Positions 1 through 12,700 of a stretch of DNA of 64,000 nucleotides are shown piece by piece. This DNA is from Apostichopus japonicus (Eukaryota > Echinodermata > Holothuroidea > Aspidochirotida > Stichopodidae). The stretch spans positions 6,596,001-6,660,000 of the forward strand of contig NC_092578.1 of the NCBI RefSeq assembly GCF_037975245.1. Direction: 5' to 3'. Numbering within the stretch: the stretch's first letter is position 1; every line of letters starts with the position of its first letter. Below the pieces are notes generated by a model. It saw only the letters and a list, made by a program, of their open reading frames with translations, did not search any database and had not been told where the DNA came from. The translations under genes and the position numbers were made by a program.

Positions 1-512
1 GGTATCAATGAATATGTCTTGGGGGGGGGGGGTGGAAGGGGTGGCAGGGGCTCATTGGAGATGCATCCCTTGACTAGCTTTTACTTTTGTCCCCCTAAAC
101 CTAAAATTCTCCCGGCACTCATTACACAATTCATTTTACGGTCGGTTTACTGTTTGCTTGACCCCGGCGTTTTGTCTTTCCATCTGTAAACCTGTCACTC
201 ATCTGAATTCACGATAGTCACATGCAGTGAACATCTTGATAACATTATGAATTCAATGTGATTATTTAAATAAAGAGAATAGGACGTTAACTATAGACGG
301 AGCGAGCCAGTGAAAAGTAAACAAAATATAGATATCACAAAAATGAAATTAATAATATGTCAACCAATGGGTGGGTCATGCAAACAAACGTCGTATCTCA
401 AGGCTTAAGCAAACTGTCGTTGAAGTATTGTAAGTGTGAAATGAGGTACTCGAGCAACTAATAGCATGAGTAGAGCTACGTATAGTTCTGTTCTGGCATC
501 CTTTGGTATCTA

Positions 513-516
<4 letters not shown>

Positions 517-558
<42 letters not shown>

Positions 559-575
559 CATACATACATACATAT
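517..575. repeat. TA/TACA microsatellite
   Basis: A run of TA dinucleotides passes into TACA tetranucleotides. A short antisense reading frame across it is an artefact of the repeat. Confidence 0.9.
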
Positions 576-3574
576 ATACTTAATATATATATACAAATGA
601 GCTGTATACGCTATATTAGAACTCATAGCCTACACCTATTTAAAAACAATACCCCCAAGTTGATCAATATGGCCAGAAGTTTACTTTACCCACCGGAAAA
701 AGAAAAAAAAGTCTAAACCGTGTTAGTCCGAAAACATGTAATCCTTCGAAAACTCTGTCATGGAAGGGAAATTACATTTTAGATTTAGCTTACAATATAC
801 GCAATTCGAAAAATATCAATTTATTAGGAAATTACTTTATCAAAAAAACTCTAATAAAAATTTGAAGCCAAATCAAAATTTAATAAAACTTACCGACTTA
901 ATGATTGAGATGATTCTTGCCTCTGATTGAAGTTGGAAAGTAAGATTCGATGGGCTGTGTTCTCAGTTTTATACGATCATTTGCATAACAAAGCCCACCC
1001 GTGACGGTATCAACACTTCCAAATTTGATCAAAGCTACCAAGGTTACAAAGTTCATTGGTAAATGAATGAATATTCATATCCTATCATCGACTCAGTTGA
1101 TATCTTTTTTTGTCAATAGATGATTTACTTTATATATGATTGCATCATCATAAATATATTTATCATAACTTAAAAGGTATATCATCATTTGCCATGCTAT
1201 TTCTATAGAGTAAGCCTTGTCGAGGTATTATGTAGGTGAAAAGGTCACTATGCTGTTATATATATTTATGTAGGTCATAATGCAATGATTTTAAAATTTT
1301 CTTGTTACATTTTTACAAAGCAATAACATAAATTACAATATCATTTATAAAATGTTTGTTCTGCAGGTGCCCACCAGTTAGAGAATTTTACTGCTATACA
1401 TAATTCTGTTTCATGAAATCGTGTGTGTTTTTCATATGTATACGCTAAATTGTCACCAGCAAAGTTATCAGGCCCCACATTTAGCCAACTGGCTACAATT
1501 ACGGAAAGTTTTCATCTGTTCAGTTCTGACCCTCAAACTTATGTCCACATGTTGGGACTAAGGGTTAAACTAGTCCAGGAACAAATGTTTCAGTGGTGAC
1601 AGAGGCTTTGCGGTGGCGGCCGGGGTGTTTGGGGGGGGGGCAGGGGAAGGGAGTGAAGAAGAGAGGAAATGCTTGGCCACTTTGTTGAAAAACATGAATG
1701 ACCATTTAATAAACCTTTTTGCAGATATGGGGGTAAAATTGATAGCCCTTACCATGGCACTTACTGAATGGCAGAAATTTGGTTCAAAGTTGTCCAAAGA
1801 GGTATAACTAATTCCCTATCATATATCCTACCATATCCCGTACCCCCTCGCTGACGTTAACTTTGTCTCCACAACGTCAGGATTGAAAATTTATGATATG
1901 CAAATTGTCCCATGCATATTTATATTAGTATAGTATTTCATAAATATTCAAATTTCATAAAATTCATAATATTCAATTTTCAAATTTCATTTCAAGTATT
2001 TCATACTTATTTTTGCCTTCACAATGGACAGTCCCTATCTGCGACAGGTAACGTCCAGTTTTTAGTGTAGATTGTGGGACGAAATCCAATATCTGTCTTT
2101 GTTATTTGCCTTTAACATTTATCTCACAGAATTATACTTTGTATAGAAGAGCAGACATGTTTCATGGTCTTGTTATAACACATAAAACATTCAGGGGTGT
2201 ACATACGTGGGGGTTTTGGTGACGGGGGAGGGGGGTGGAAACAAAAAGTCGGTTACAAATCGGTGCCGAGTCTGTCTCAAAGTTGGAGTCAAATTCAGCG
2301 TTCTCTGACACCTACGAGACGTTGAGGGGAATAAAATAAAAAGGAAGAAAAACAAAAAACAAAATCAAAATCATTCTCTACGTTTGACCCTGACGTCTAC
2401 AATTCTCAGATTTGAATAATATTAGGATAACAAAATGCTAAAGCATTTGTTTAGTCACTTTAATCGTTCATCTATTTTGCTGATAACCTGGGAGGACCAA
2501 TCTTGCGAAGGAATTCGTATAGTTTACAAACATTGACATAATAAACTTTAATAGTGCTGTGTCACTCCACCATTTCAATCCAATGTGCGAAAAAAGGGGG
2601 GGGGGGGGTGGGTGCCAAGGTGGGATAGATGTTCAGATATTTCACATATAAAGTTATTGTGCACGTTTTTCTTGTAGGGGGTTTAGTCACCACCCGTTGC
2701 TAAGGAGGTACTAAGTTCACTTGTCACACGTAGCCTAACTACGTACACCTGATACGGGCCGTATGTATATTGACTCATAATAAAGATAAGACCTACCACA
2801 ACTTAAGATTAGACTTTTAGAAGGACGACTATTACTAACCATCACTGAATTACGCTCCACCCACCCCACCCCACCCAGATCCCCCTGATTACCGTATTAA
2901 TACGATCAGATAATCACATTACCTTCCCGCACACCCTTCGTAGGTAGTAGATTCGCAATGTCAACACATAATCAAATTTGAGTGGACGTAAGAATTTGGT
3001 CGATAGCAATCGTACACTCATTTTCCTCCTTAGCCTAACCTACCCCCCCCCTCTCCCACCTCACCCTCTTCCTCCCCCTCTCCCACCTCACACTCTTCCT
3101 CCCCATGTAAACCGATTTCTAGCAAGCTAAGTGCTACTGCTACAACGTTGTAACACATTATAGCATGTACATTTGAAGGTTGCTCATATTGCATGGACTT
3201 TGGTCATTACCAAATTTGACACATTCACACGATCCCCTTTCGCTTTGGCAACTGGATGACAAATTCTACTTCTACGGTCTCTTATTCAGCGATAACAGGA
3301 GCAAACAATAGATACATTCTGTGAAAATGCCTGAATCAAAGGTAATGGTGAAATACAATAACTGCCCATCTCTGTATAATAGGGTGTATAGGTATATAGG
3401 AACGTTATAAAAACGGTATTTTGAAGGTTGACTTATCTTAAAGGTAATTCCTCGGTGTCATCCACGAGAGAATAGCATAAGAAACATCAGTAAAAGGTTC
3501 AGACAAACTGTAAAGTAAAACTTATGACTATTTTATGGCCTCTTCTGGTTTTGGACAGAATTACAATTATTGTC

Positions 3575-3633
3575 GTAAGCAGCACCGTAAGCAGCACCGT
3601 AAGCAGCACCGTAAGCAGCACCGTAAGCAGCAC
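3575..3633 (+). repeat. 12-bp minisatellite (GTAAGCAGCACC)
   Basis: About five perfect tandem copies of a 12-mer. Because the unit is a multiple of three it keeps short frames open on both strands, but nothing else supports coding. Confidence 0.9.
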
Positions 3634-3692
3634 AGTACATTGCCATACCGTATAGGATGTTTCCCGCAAACACACCATTCTCCATCTCTTAA

Positions 3693-3738
3693 CTCGCTTC
3701 TCGGCCTTTTTGGCTAAGAACATTGTGTAGCATTATGT
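3693..3738 (+). pseudogene. U2 snRNA-like 5' fragment
   Basis: The stretch reads CTCGCTTCTCGGCC, a T-run one base longer than usual, then GGCTAAGA. This is the highly conserved 5' end of U2 spliceosomal RNA. Similarity fades after a GTGTAG segment that in U2 precedes the branch-site-recognition region, and that region is absent. It is therefore a truncated pseudogene or a U2-derived repeat fragment, not a working U2 gene. No snRNA promoter element was recognised. Confidence 0.65.
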
Positions 3739-3948
3739 TTCCTCTTCAAGGGGAATCGTGAAACATACCTGACGATGATCACATAGTCGCAGTCTCGATG
3801 CAGGGGGACTGGGGTTGAGAGCGGATCAGTCGTTCGGTTGTTTGGTTTGTCGTTCCCAGGTTCTTTCTTGTGTGACTTTTCTTAAAAGAGTATCTCCATC
3901 TCTAAACTTGACAGGAACGGTATTGTATTACGCACCAACCGTACGGTT

Positions 3949-4130
3949 ACCCACCCAGTTGGGACAATTTTTCTGTACTGTAGTGTTACGTCCCGCTTCA
4001 GAGCACTCGTATTGTCAGTACGAGCAGTATCAATATCATGTTTCTATCAGATCAAGGTTAGGAACTGTTCATACTGTCAATATGAGAGCATGATATTGGA
4101 GTACAGGGTATTAGCATTAGGAAATTGTTC
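3949..4130 (+). repeat. Dispersed repeat, copy 1
   Basis: This segment shares long near-identical blocks with the minus strand of 34048-34310, including CCCGCTTCAGAGCACTCGTA and AGCATGATATTGGAGT. The second copy carries about 25 extra bases. It contains no recognised coding sequence and looks like a non-autonomous mobile element, but no clean termini or target-site duplication could be assigned. Confidence 0.6.
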
Positions 4131-4998
4131 TAACTGGTTGGGTTACCGTTTAACATTATGACTATGCATATATGCAGATTAGCCACTTTAACTTAATCGA
4201 TTTCCAAGAACAGTAATGTTGTGACAGACTGATTGGTTCTTTTTGATGTTTTGAACAAATCCAGCTTTGTGATTGGTTGGAAATAGATATTTGTTGTTAA
4301 CCTCATGTTGGAAAGTGACTTACTCATTTCAAACTTTCAAAGGCGTATGGTCACCGTGATTGGCAGAAGGTAAAAATCGTAATAATAGTTTCACCAATCG
4401 TACCAATCACATCACTGACAGAATAAACACAACAGATCTTTTTTTATTGGGGGGGGGGGGGGTGGGGGATTCTGACGGCATTCCTTTTTGATTTCCGCGG
4501 TCCGATACCTACTTGGCACGCTAAACGCCATCGAAAACACCTCACCGAGATAGGACCACATCAACAAATACGAATAGAGCAATCAATTTCAATTCATAGG
4601 TGGAATTCGAAAACGGACAGCAAAAGAAAATGGAAACTATGCATTTTGTGAAACAATATTTTATTTATTATACTCCATCTGGGAACATTTCATCCCAATC
4701 CCACACCAACCCCATCTCCACCTTCCACCCCTCACCACTACCATGCGGCTACACCAGACCCCATCTGCATCACCACCACCCAGAGGCGTACTCAGAGGGC
4801 AAAGGGGACATAGCCCCATGAAAAGATTAACTCGAGGGGTGTGATGTTCCCCTCCCATAATTGCTAGTGGATGCATAAAGCAAAACCAAAAAAGCTCATT
4901 TGAACAGCCTGTTTCACATTTTTTCCAAAGTAGAACATGTTAAAAATGAATATTACATAAGTATAAATTTACAATGTTGTTACATTATTGTTTACAAC

Positions 4999-5345
4999 CA
5001 GGGTTATAGCTAGGAGACTGTGAGTGCTGGTTAAATAAATTTGCGAAGCGTAGCGAGCGTAGCGAGCGAAGCTCTCGCATCTCACGGCCGGGGGTCCAGG
5101 GGCCCGCTTAAGGGTGATTTTTGCTACTTTTCAGATTTACAATTGGTAAATAACAGAAAAAGGTGACGTTATTATCATGTTTTACGGCAAGGGAAAGATA
5201 AATTTGTTACTTTTGTTGTATTTCACAAGCATTTTACTATTTTTTTGTGCCGGCCGGTGGACTGTTTATTCACTTCCAATGCCGGCCGGCAGGCGTGAGT
5301 GGCGGTTACCACCGGCCGCCGCCGGCCGGCGTGGCTATAACCCTG
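4999..5345. mobile_element. hAT-type MITE, 8-bp TSD TTTACAAC
   Basis: The element starts CAGGGTTATAGC and ends GCTATAACCCTG, so the termini are inverted repeats beginning CAG, as in hAT transposons. It is flanked on both sides by the same 8 bases, TTTACAAC (4991-4998 and 5346-5353), the standard hAT target duplication length. Internally it has GCGTAGCGAGC repeats and a GCCGGCCGG-rich half. It has no transposase and so is non-autonomous. Confidence 0.88.
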
Positions 5346-5353
5346 TTTACAAC

Positions 5354-6461
5354 TATATACTTGTGTAAAAGTATAAGAGGGCCTGACTTTTCGATCCAAG
5401 CAGGACCTTCTTGAGAGTCTGAATGACAAGTTACAGTATAACAGAAGGGACAAATACACTCACAGAATACAGACAGGTTAATGAGAAGGGTGAACACAAA
5501 AGAGTGAGATGTAAAAGGATTAGTAGACCAGGGATGGAGAGAAGAAAGAATCCAACAGGGGATGAGGAGAGGTAGGAGAAAACAACTAAATACTTGATCG
5601 TCCTCATGAAATCATTGGAACAAATATCACAAATTTCTTCCTGGAAGTATTATGGTGCAGGAGGAGAAAGTAGAGGGAGATAAACCTTACAGCTTCATTG
5701 ATCAAGTGCACTTGTATTCATGAAGAGTTTGTATTGATAAGATTTTACCCGCCTCTCTTTGTGCTAAACTTGTTCTCCAGCCACTTCGAGTGACAAGCTT
5801 ATATGAGGGCGCTATAACCGTTTCCATGGTGACTTATTGTCGGATCAAACTAAAACAAATATTGAAATGAAATCTGTATGGACTGAACGTAATTATTTGT
5901 AATCATCATTTTGTGTAGTTTTATACACAAGAGATCTCTTCTATCGTAATTTTATGAAATTTTGTAGAATTTGATCAATAATATTTCAGATCAGAATAAT
6001 ACCTGTTTGATGAGATTTCTTTGCGTTATTTCATTCTTATGATACGGTGCACCCTGATATATATAATAATAAAATAAGTCTTCTTATGATGTATCCACCA
6101 TGCATCTACATTCACCCAAGAGTTCAACAACACAAAGAGGTACAGGTGAGAGGATGAATCTGAAAAGGAAATAAAAAACATTTTTGTTTTAAACATTTTC
6201 ATATAAAAGTGTAAAAAGATAGTTCAGAGAACAAATTAATTTTGATTGATGAAAGGGGAATAAATATACCTAGTACGCTCGACTAGTGAAATTTGCCGAC
6301 AATTTCCTACATGGAGTTTTCTACACGGAGGGATGGGTGGGGGTGAGGAAGGGGTTCTGGAGGGTAGGGAGGGGTCAAGTGCTATGGTTGTTATGACTTT
6401 TTTGTTGTTCTGGCAAAGGCAAAAAATGCGAATGGCAAACGTGTTACAGTGGCACCTACTT
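5354..6461. other. 3' flank of the HYR/EGF gene
   Basis: This is the region downstream of the stop codon of the minus-strand HYR/EGF gene and must hold its 3' untranslated region and poly(A) site. I found no convincing AATAAA on the minus strand close to the stop; one lies at 5264-5269, inside the hAT MITE. No other gene is visible. Confidence 0.4.
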
Positions 6462-6724
6462 TTAAAGGCTGATTGGTTCAACATAAATGAAAAATTCGCA
6501 TTTGGCTTGATTCCCAGCAGCGTCTTCATACACGAGTTTTACCATTTGGAAATGACCAGGATTGTAAACAGCTCCCGGATAGGCATTGGCGTGTACTAGC
6601 CTCACTGGTATATTGCTTTCGAAGTCCACCACATATGGCATCGACCATCTTAAAACGCGTGGAACATCACTCCTAGCGATAATGGGATCAGGACAGGTTA
6701 ATACCAAGGGAGGAGTCTGATCGT
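6462..6724 (-). CDS. HYR/EGF gene exon 20: HYR domain 3 and stop
   Basis: The acceptor is ctatatag|AC. The exon encodes [39 protein letters not shown] and EFFIYVE, a complete HYR domain, then PISL and TAA. The other HYR exons end in a phase-1 donor at this place; here none is present before the stop, so it is read as the terminal exon. Confidence 0.85.
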
Positions 6725-9700
6725 CTATATAGTGAAATATAAAAATAATTAATATTTCATTTCGTTTATACTTCATGTCATTTCTATTCACTTAATTTAC
6801 ATACCATATTCATTTCCTTTCATAATTTCATAATTTTTTTATTGGATCAGGATACGCCAATATCAGCGGAGGAGTATGATCGTCTAGTGAAAATTAATAT
6901 TTCATTTCTATTAATTTCATCTCATTTTCGATTTATTTCATTACATTTCATTTCCTTTCATAATTTTCAGAATAGTTTACAGTTTGTATATTGAAGATGT
7001 ACCTGGTTGGATTTCGCACGTTGGACCATATGTGTCCCGGGGACACGTACATTGAAACAGTGCCCCAGTCGGTGTGCACGTTCCACCATTTCGACAAGGA
7101 AAACTGGCGCATGGGTGTTCCACTGAACATAGGAGAAGAAAGTAAAAAGCTGATAATGAAAGAATCGAAGATACTTGATGCTTCCTCCTTCCACTCCTTC
7201 GTAATGAGACGTCTACGCAAAAACATACTTAAAAACAATACAAACAAGCAAACAAACAAACCTTGTGAAAAGGATTTAGCTTATACAGGGCTTATCGCTT
7301 TAGCTTATCGCTCTTTCCTCAAAATGTCTCCGTCTACCTCTCTTTCCTCAAAATGTCTCCCTCTACTGCTCTTCCCTCAAAATGTCTCCCTCTAAAATTT
7401 GTCCTTTTACTGGTTACTTTAAAACTTACGATATTATAATCAGAAGTACCATTGGCTTCACCAGAATGTTTTTTGATTAAAATGCGGAGTAAGTTATAAG
7501 ATGCCATGTCTCGTTGAAGTTCAGGTGAGCGTGTGTGTGTGTGTGGGGGGGGGGGGGGTATCACTGACAAAATAATAATGTCTCCTTGTGAGGATGAAAC
7601 GGAGTTGGGGATCAGAATGGTCTACAGCTGGTCTCCACCAAGTACGCCATTAACTATCAGTAACGTATGAATAGGACCGACTCGGGAAGCAGGAATTCAT
7701 TCCAGACGAGGACATATACATACCGACGATAAAAAAAAGTAAATTTAATTTTAAAGTTTCCCCAAACCCTTTCTTTCTGGCACCCCCACCATCACATTCA
7801 CCTCCCCTCCACCCTCCTTCTCCCCGGCTAAGTATACTAACCCTGTGTTTCGCATCTCGATCCTGCGTATCCAACAGCACAGTTACAGATGAAGTTACCT
7901 TCATTACTTGGACTAATGAATATATTTCTACAAACACCACCGTTCAGACAGAGGTCATTGTTTGCGCATGGGCTGGATTGAGCTGAAAAGAGAAGCAATT
8001 GAAATCACGGCACCTTAATTAATATTCGTTATTTTTGTTTGCCGAACCAATGTTGCTTTACTTTCTTCGTAAGTCATTAATTTAAAACAATGGGTGAGGA
8101 ATATTTTAGAAAGGGAAGCACGAGGTAGACATAGTTGAGTTGTGGTAGATGGGATGGGAGGGGTGGGTGGGTGGGGTGGTAGGAGGTGAGGGGAGGGGAA
8201 AGGGATGATTGTTTTGTCTAGGTCATTGTGTTCACCTTTAAGTTTTAGTTGTTCGTATAATCAACCCAATGCATGTGTAAACGTTTTCAAAGGGGTATTC
8301 CGTTGGGTGGGCAATGTGACATTTTTTTATTGAAAAGAACAATATTCCACGAAACCCAAACATTTCCCTAACTCAATATATATGGTTGATTCAATGGAAC
8401 TTATTTTGAAAAGCTAAATCCTCGATTCTTCAGTGGAGTGGATCACAGTGGGAGGTCTGTGATGTCATAACGGCAAATGTTCTTCAAAATCTCTATTTTT
8501 CTATCACAATATTCTTGTGGATGTACCCTTGAAACTTGGCTCATCAAATTGCAACTGTTTAGATGCAGAAAATAGTCAACACTTTTGCTTCAGCTAGGGG
8601 AACACCTCTTTAAGTTAATTGCTCCAAGTTCTTTTTATTCTGTGGTGAGTATTGTTAAGTCATTGGGCAGAATTCTCGAGAGCACGGTCGGCAAAATCAT
8701 GTCATCGACCACCATTTTTTGAAGTCATTTTATTCTTATATTACGAAGACGAGGACACTGAGAAATACGTTATTCTTTGCCAAATATTTCCTCGGTTTGC
8801 CTTAACTGACCCCAGACACCGAGGCTGTACCCCCCACCCCCCCCCCCCCCGCCCAATCCGACCACCACCTATCTCCAGGCTTGTCGTTTGGGTGACCTAC
8901 TTTCTTATGGAACGCCCAAAGCCCAAAGGAGACAACAACATCGAAAGAGACAACAACATCAAAAGAGACAACAACATGATAACAGACAGCTTAGAAGTAA
9001 ACAACATAATAAATTTCCCTTTCGGCGTTCCATACTTTCCTGGCTGTTACAGTCACGTCTAGCCCAACCCACTTCGCATACGCATGTGTATCCTGTTGGA
9101 GTTTGGACGTTATTGACGGTAGAGTAAGTGTTGTGACAGGCGGCTCCGTTCAGGCAAGGTGCGTTGAAACAGGTCCCAAGCTGACTATCTGAAATAGACA
9201 CACACATAGAAAAAAGCCAAGTGTTGTCATATGCGAAAATATTGATGTTTTTATTATACTTATGAGGAAACATCTCTTCCCCAGTCTCGAGATTAATAAA
9301 ATTTTCATCAAAGGGAAATGGGAAAACAGGTGCGTACACCAGCTGAATGTGGAAGGAAACAGAACAAAGACGGGCACAGGATTTCAAAAGTGGGGAGCGG
9401 TGGGTTGGTGGTGGTGGGGGGGGGTGTTCTGAATCCTCCAAATAGAGGGGAGATCATGCTCCCCTCCCTCGCGCACGCCACTGCAAGTCATCGATCTGAT
9501 TTGTGTCCCGGCTAATGGGAAGCAGTTTGATGTAATTTAGGCTGCTAAATTGTAAAACTGAATGGTTCTAAATTTTGAGACGTTTGAAACTAATTTATGC
9601 TCAAGAATGATCCACTTTTTTGGGTTATATCTATATGTATATGGTCAACTAAGTTTTTCCACAGCCGTTCCGACGCTCTTGTTACTCATAATATTTAACT

Positions 9701-12700
9701 AAACTAGATTTTCCAACAACAACAACAACAAATCCAGGAGTAAGAGACCAAGTACAAATCAACGAGAACGAGTACAAACCAATACATGCGAGTACAAATC
9801 AATAATTGCGAGTATGTGCACAAATGAACGAGTACATGCAGGTAGCTATCCTGGAATAGGAGAACGATTACTGACTTAAGTCATTTAAGCTTGGAGAATA
9901 CCAACATAACACGACAGCACCCCTTTGCGAACCTTCTTACCCACTTTTTCTTCACATAGGGTTCCTCCGTACCCGTCACGACATAAACAGATGAAGTCAT
10001 TGTTTCCTTCACTGGTTTGAATGCTTATACACTCCCCGAGATTCCTGCATGGAGTGCTGAGACATCTATCGCTTGTCGTAATTTCAGTCACAACTGACGG
10101 AGATAAAGAGACAAAGCACAGTGTAAAGATGTTAATCATATTAAATGAAGATTAGGCGGGGGAAAGGGTGGGGGAAGAAGGGTAGGGGGAGGAAGGGGTG
10201 GGGAAGAAGGGGTGGGGAAGGAAGCGTAGGGGAGGGAGGAAGGGGTGGGGGTAAGAGGTGTAGGGGAGGAAGGGTAGGGAGGAAGGGGTTGGGGAGGAAG
10301 GGGTAGGAACGGGTATGGGAGGAAGGGTAGAGGAGGATGATGGAGCACAGTGGGATCATGTTGCCATATGTTGTAATATGATATGATATATGATATGATT
10401 TGACGTGACGTGACGTGATCGTGACGTGACGTGTTGTATGGTGTTGTGTTGTGTTGTGTTGTGATGTGATCGTGATGTGATCGTGATGTTTTCGTGAATA
10501 GATGAGTATCGCTGCTGCAGGTTAGAAGACAGATAGGATAAGAGATGTGAATTAATTAATTTTACTACACTTTTGTGTACCTGACTCTTCTGAAGGATTA
10601 GGCCTTAATGACAGGCAGGTGTATCCGTAACAGTTAGTCATACTCCTGATACATATGCTTGATCCGCACGGATTAATATCACAAGGATCCACCTCTAGGA
10701 AAAACAAAAAAGATCGGATTTGTTTTAGCTGGGGCTGATTGTGAATCGAAATGGGGAGCATGGGAACATGGCGTCGCAATCATCTCAAAACAAAACATAC
10801 CACTTACGTGCTGTACTGCAGAAGTAAAATAAATGGTGTTGGTATAGTAATCTTGCGTAATATTTTGAAATACATGAAATAAGTAAAATCAAACGATAAA
10901 TGTATTAGCATTGATAAGCTCACAGCTTCATATAGCGAAATCTTTGATAGATTTTATCTCTTTCTTTGATGGTTGCTTATCCTGTGACGCAGTTACGACC
11001 GCTACATAACCGTCCGTTTCTCTGTCACGTTATGTAAGATGTAGACAATCCCTGACTTGTCAATGAAACTTCATGGCATTTCTCTCTATACGTAGGTATA
11101 TAGATTTGTATCATGGAATAACTTACCCAATTCGCAGTATGTACCAAAAGAACAGTTCCCACATTCACAAACGTAACGTTCGCATGACCCTTCTATTACC
11201 CTGCAAGTAGATCCGTCCTGACAGAGGTTGTTAGTACAAGGATCGATGGCTGGGGGATAACAAATGGATATTGATCAAAGAAAAAGGATTTTAAATTTAG
11301 GACATCGACTGTCAGTAATAATGATATACGTCGAAGGAGGGAAGGGGAGTAGAATGGCAGGAAGTAGTAGAAGAATCGAGGTTGGGGTGGTGGGCGGCTT
11401 TTAAATCATTTATATTATCAATTAACCTTTTCCAGGGAAACACATGGTTTGATTTTCATGGTTTGAAATATATAAGAATGATAACTCCTCCCAAATCTTA
11501 TATGCAAAGTATGGCTAAGCTTTCAGTTAAATCTGTTATTCTGTTGTAGAGTTCGACTAAGTAGCCACTACACGTAGTATAGCGCACCTATACTGTACAT
11601 CCAGTACGACACTTGACTACTTGACACTTGACTACTTAACAAGAGTTGGCATCGGAAACGTTGCAATATCAACACAATTAAGCATAGTAATGTCTGAATT
11701 GCAGTCTTAATACAAGTGACATCCTTTATATAGGGCCTGTATTTTTGGAATAGGGATTATACAAGATCGTACTAGATTGTACTGTATCGTACGACATTGT
11801 ACTATATCGTACGTGATCGCACTAGATCGTATTTAATCGTATTATATTATACGGGGTCGTACTACATTGTATTATATCGTATGAGATAGTACTAGACTAT
11901 GCAAGATCGTACTAGGCTGTACTAGATTGCACTAGATTGTGCTAGACTGTACAAGATCGTACTAGATTGTACTAGTACTTAATATAACGTAATAGATTGT
12001 ACTAGATCGCACGAGACTGTACAAGATCGTACTAGATCGTACGAGATTGTACTAGACTGTACAATATCGTACTAGGACTTAATATAACATAATAGATTGT
12101 ACTACATCGTACTAGATTGATAGACTGTACAAGATCGAACTAGATTGTACAAGGACTTAATATAACATAATTGGTTGCACTATATCTTACTATAGATTGA
12201 ACTATATACTGTACAAGATCGAATAGATTGTACAAGGACTTAATATAACGTAATATATCGTACTAGATCGTACTAGACTGTACTAGATGATCGTTCTAGA
12301 TTGTACTAGATTCCAATAAATCGTAATAGATTGTACTAGACTGTACTTGATCGTTATAAAGTGATTATAAGTGTTTATAACATATTTAAGAGGGGAAAAA
12401 ACTCAAGTTCCTTAACAGTAAATCAAAATATAATTTTTTTCTATTCTGTCTTTTCTCACTAAAAAGGAAACTGTATTCGCGTAAAAAGAAATCAGTTGGT
12501 AAGGTCATGTGCCCCGACAGTTGGAGTTCATGACTTAATGAAAACCTTAAACGTGTATGACACTTCTGTAACTCACGTGTTTCACACGTTGGACCACCAT
12601 AGCAAGGGGGACATATGCAATTGAATACCGAACATGACCCGTCCATAAGTACACAAGTACCCTCATTCATACACGGTCCATTGCCACATACATTAGACGC

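Larger units (their letters stand above)
1..4998. other. Left flank, no gene recognised
   Basis: No reading frame here shows a recognisable domain, and no set of splice-compatible exons could be assembled. The stretch holds AT-rich unique-looking DNA, poly-G/poly-C runs (for example near 21, 1630, 2597 and 4450), a TA microsatellite, a 12-bp minisatellite, a U2 snRNA-like fragment and one member of a dispersed repeat family, listed separately. Confidence 0.5.

Noticed and set aside
1570-1807. Overlapping 64- and 75-residue frames near a poly-G run
   Set aside because: No family resemblance, low-complexity start, no neighbouring exon that fits.
3499-3723. Frames with repeated RKQH or LLTVLLT
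   Set aside because: Produced by a 12-bp minisatellite; no start context, domain or splice support.
8652-9062. 136-residue plus-strand frame
   Set aside because: It overlaps, antisense, the donor end of EGF exon 17 and an AGACAACAACATC repeat; no domain was recognised.
10136-10359. Proline-rich frames
   Set aside because: Both are readings of the G-rich minisatellite in intron 15.
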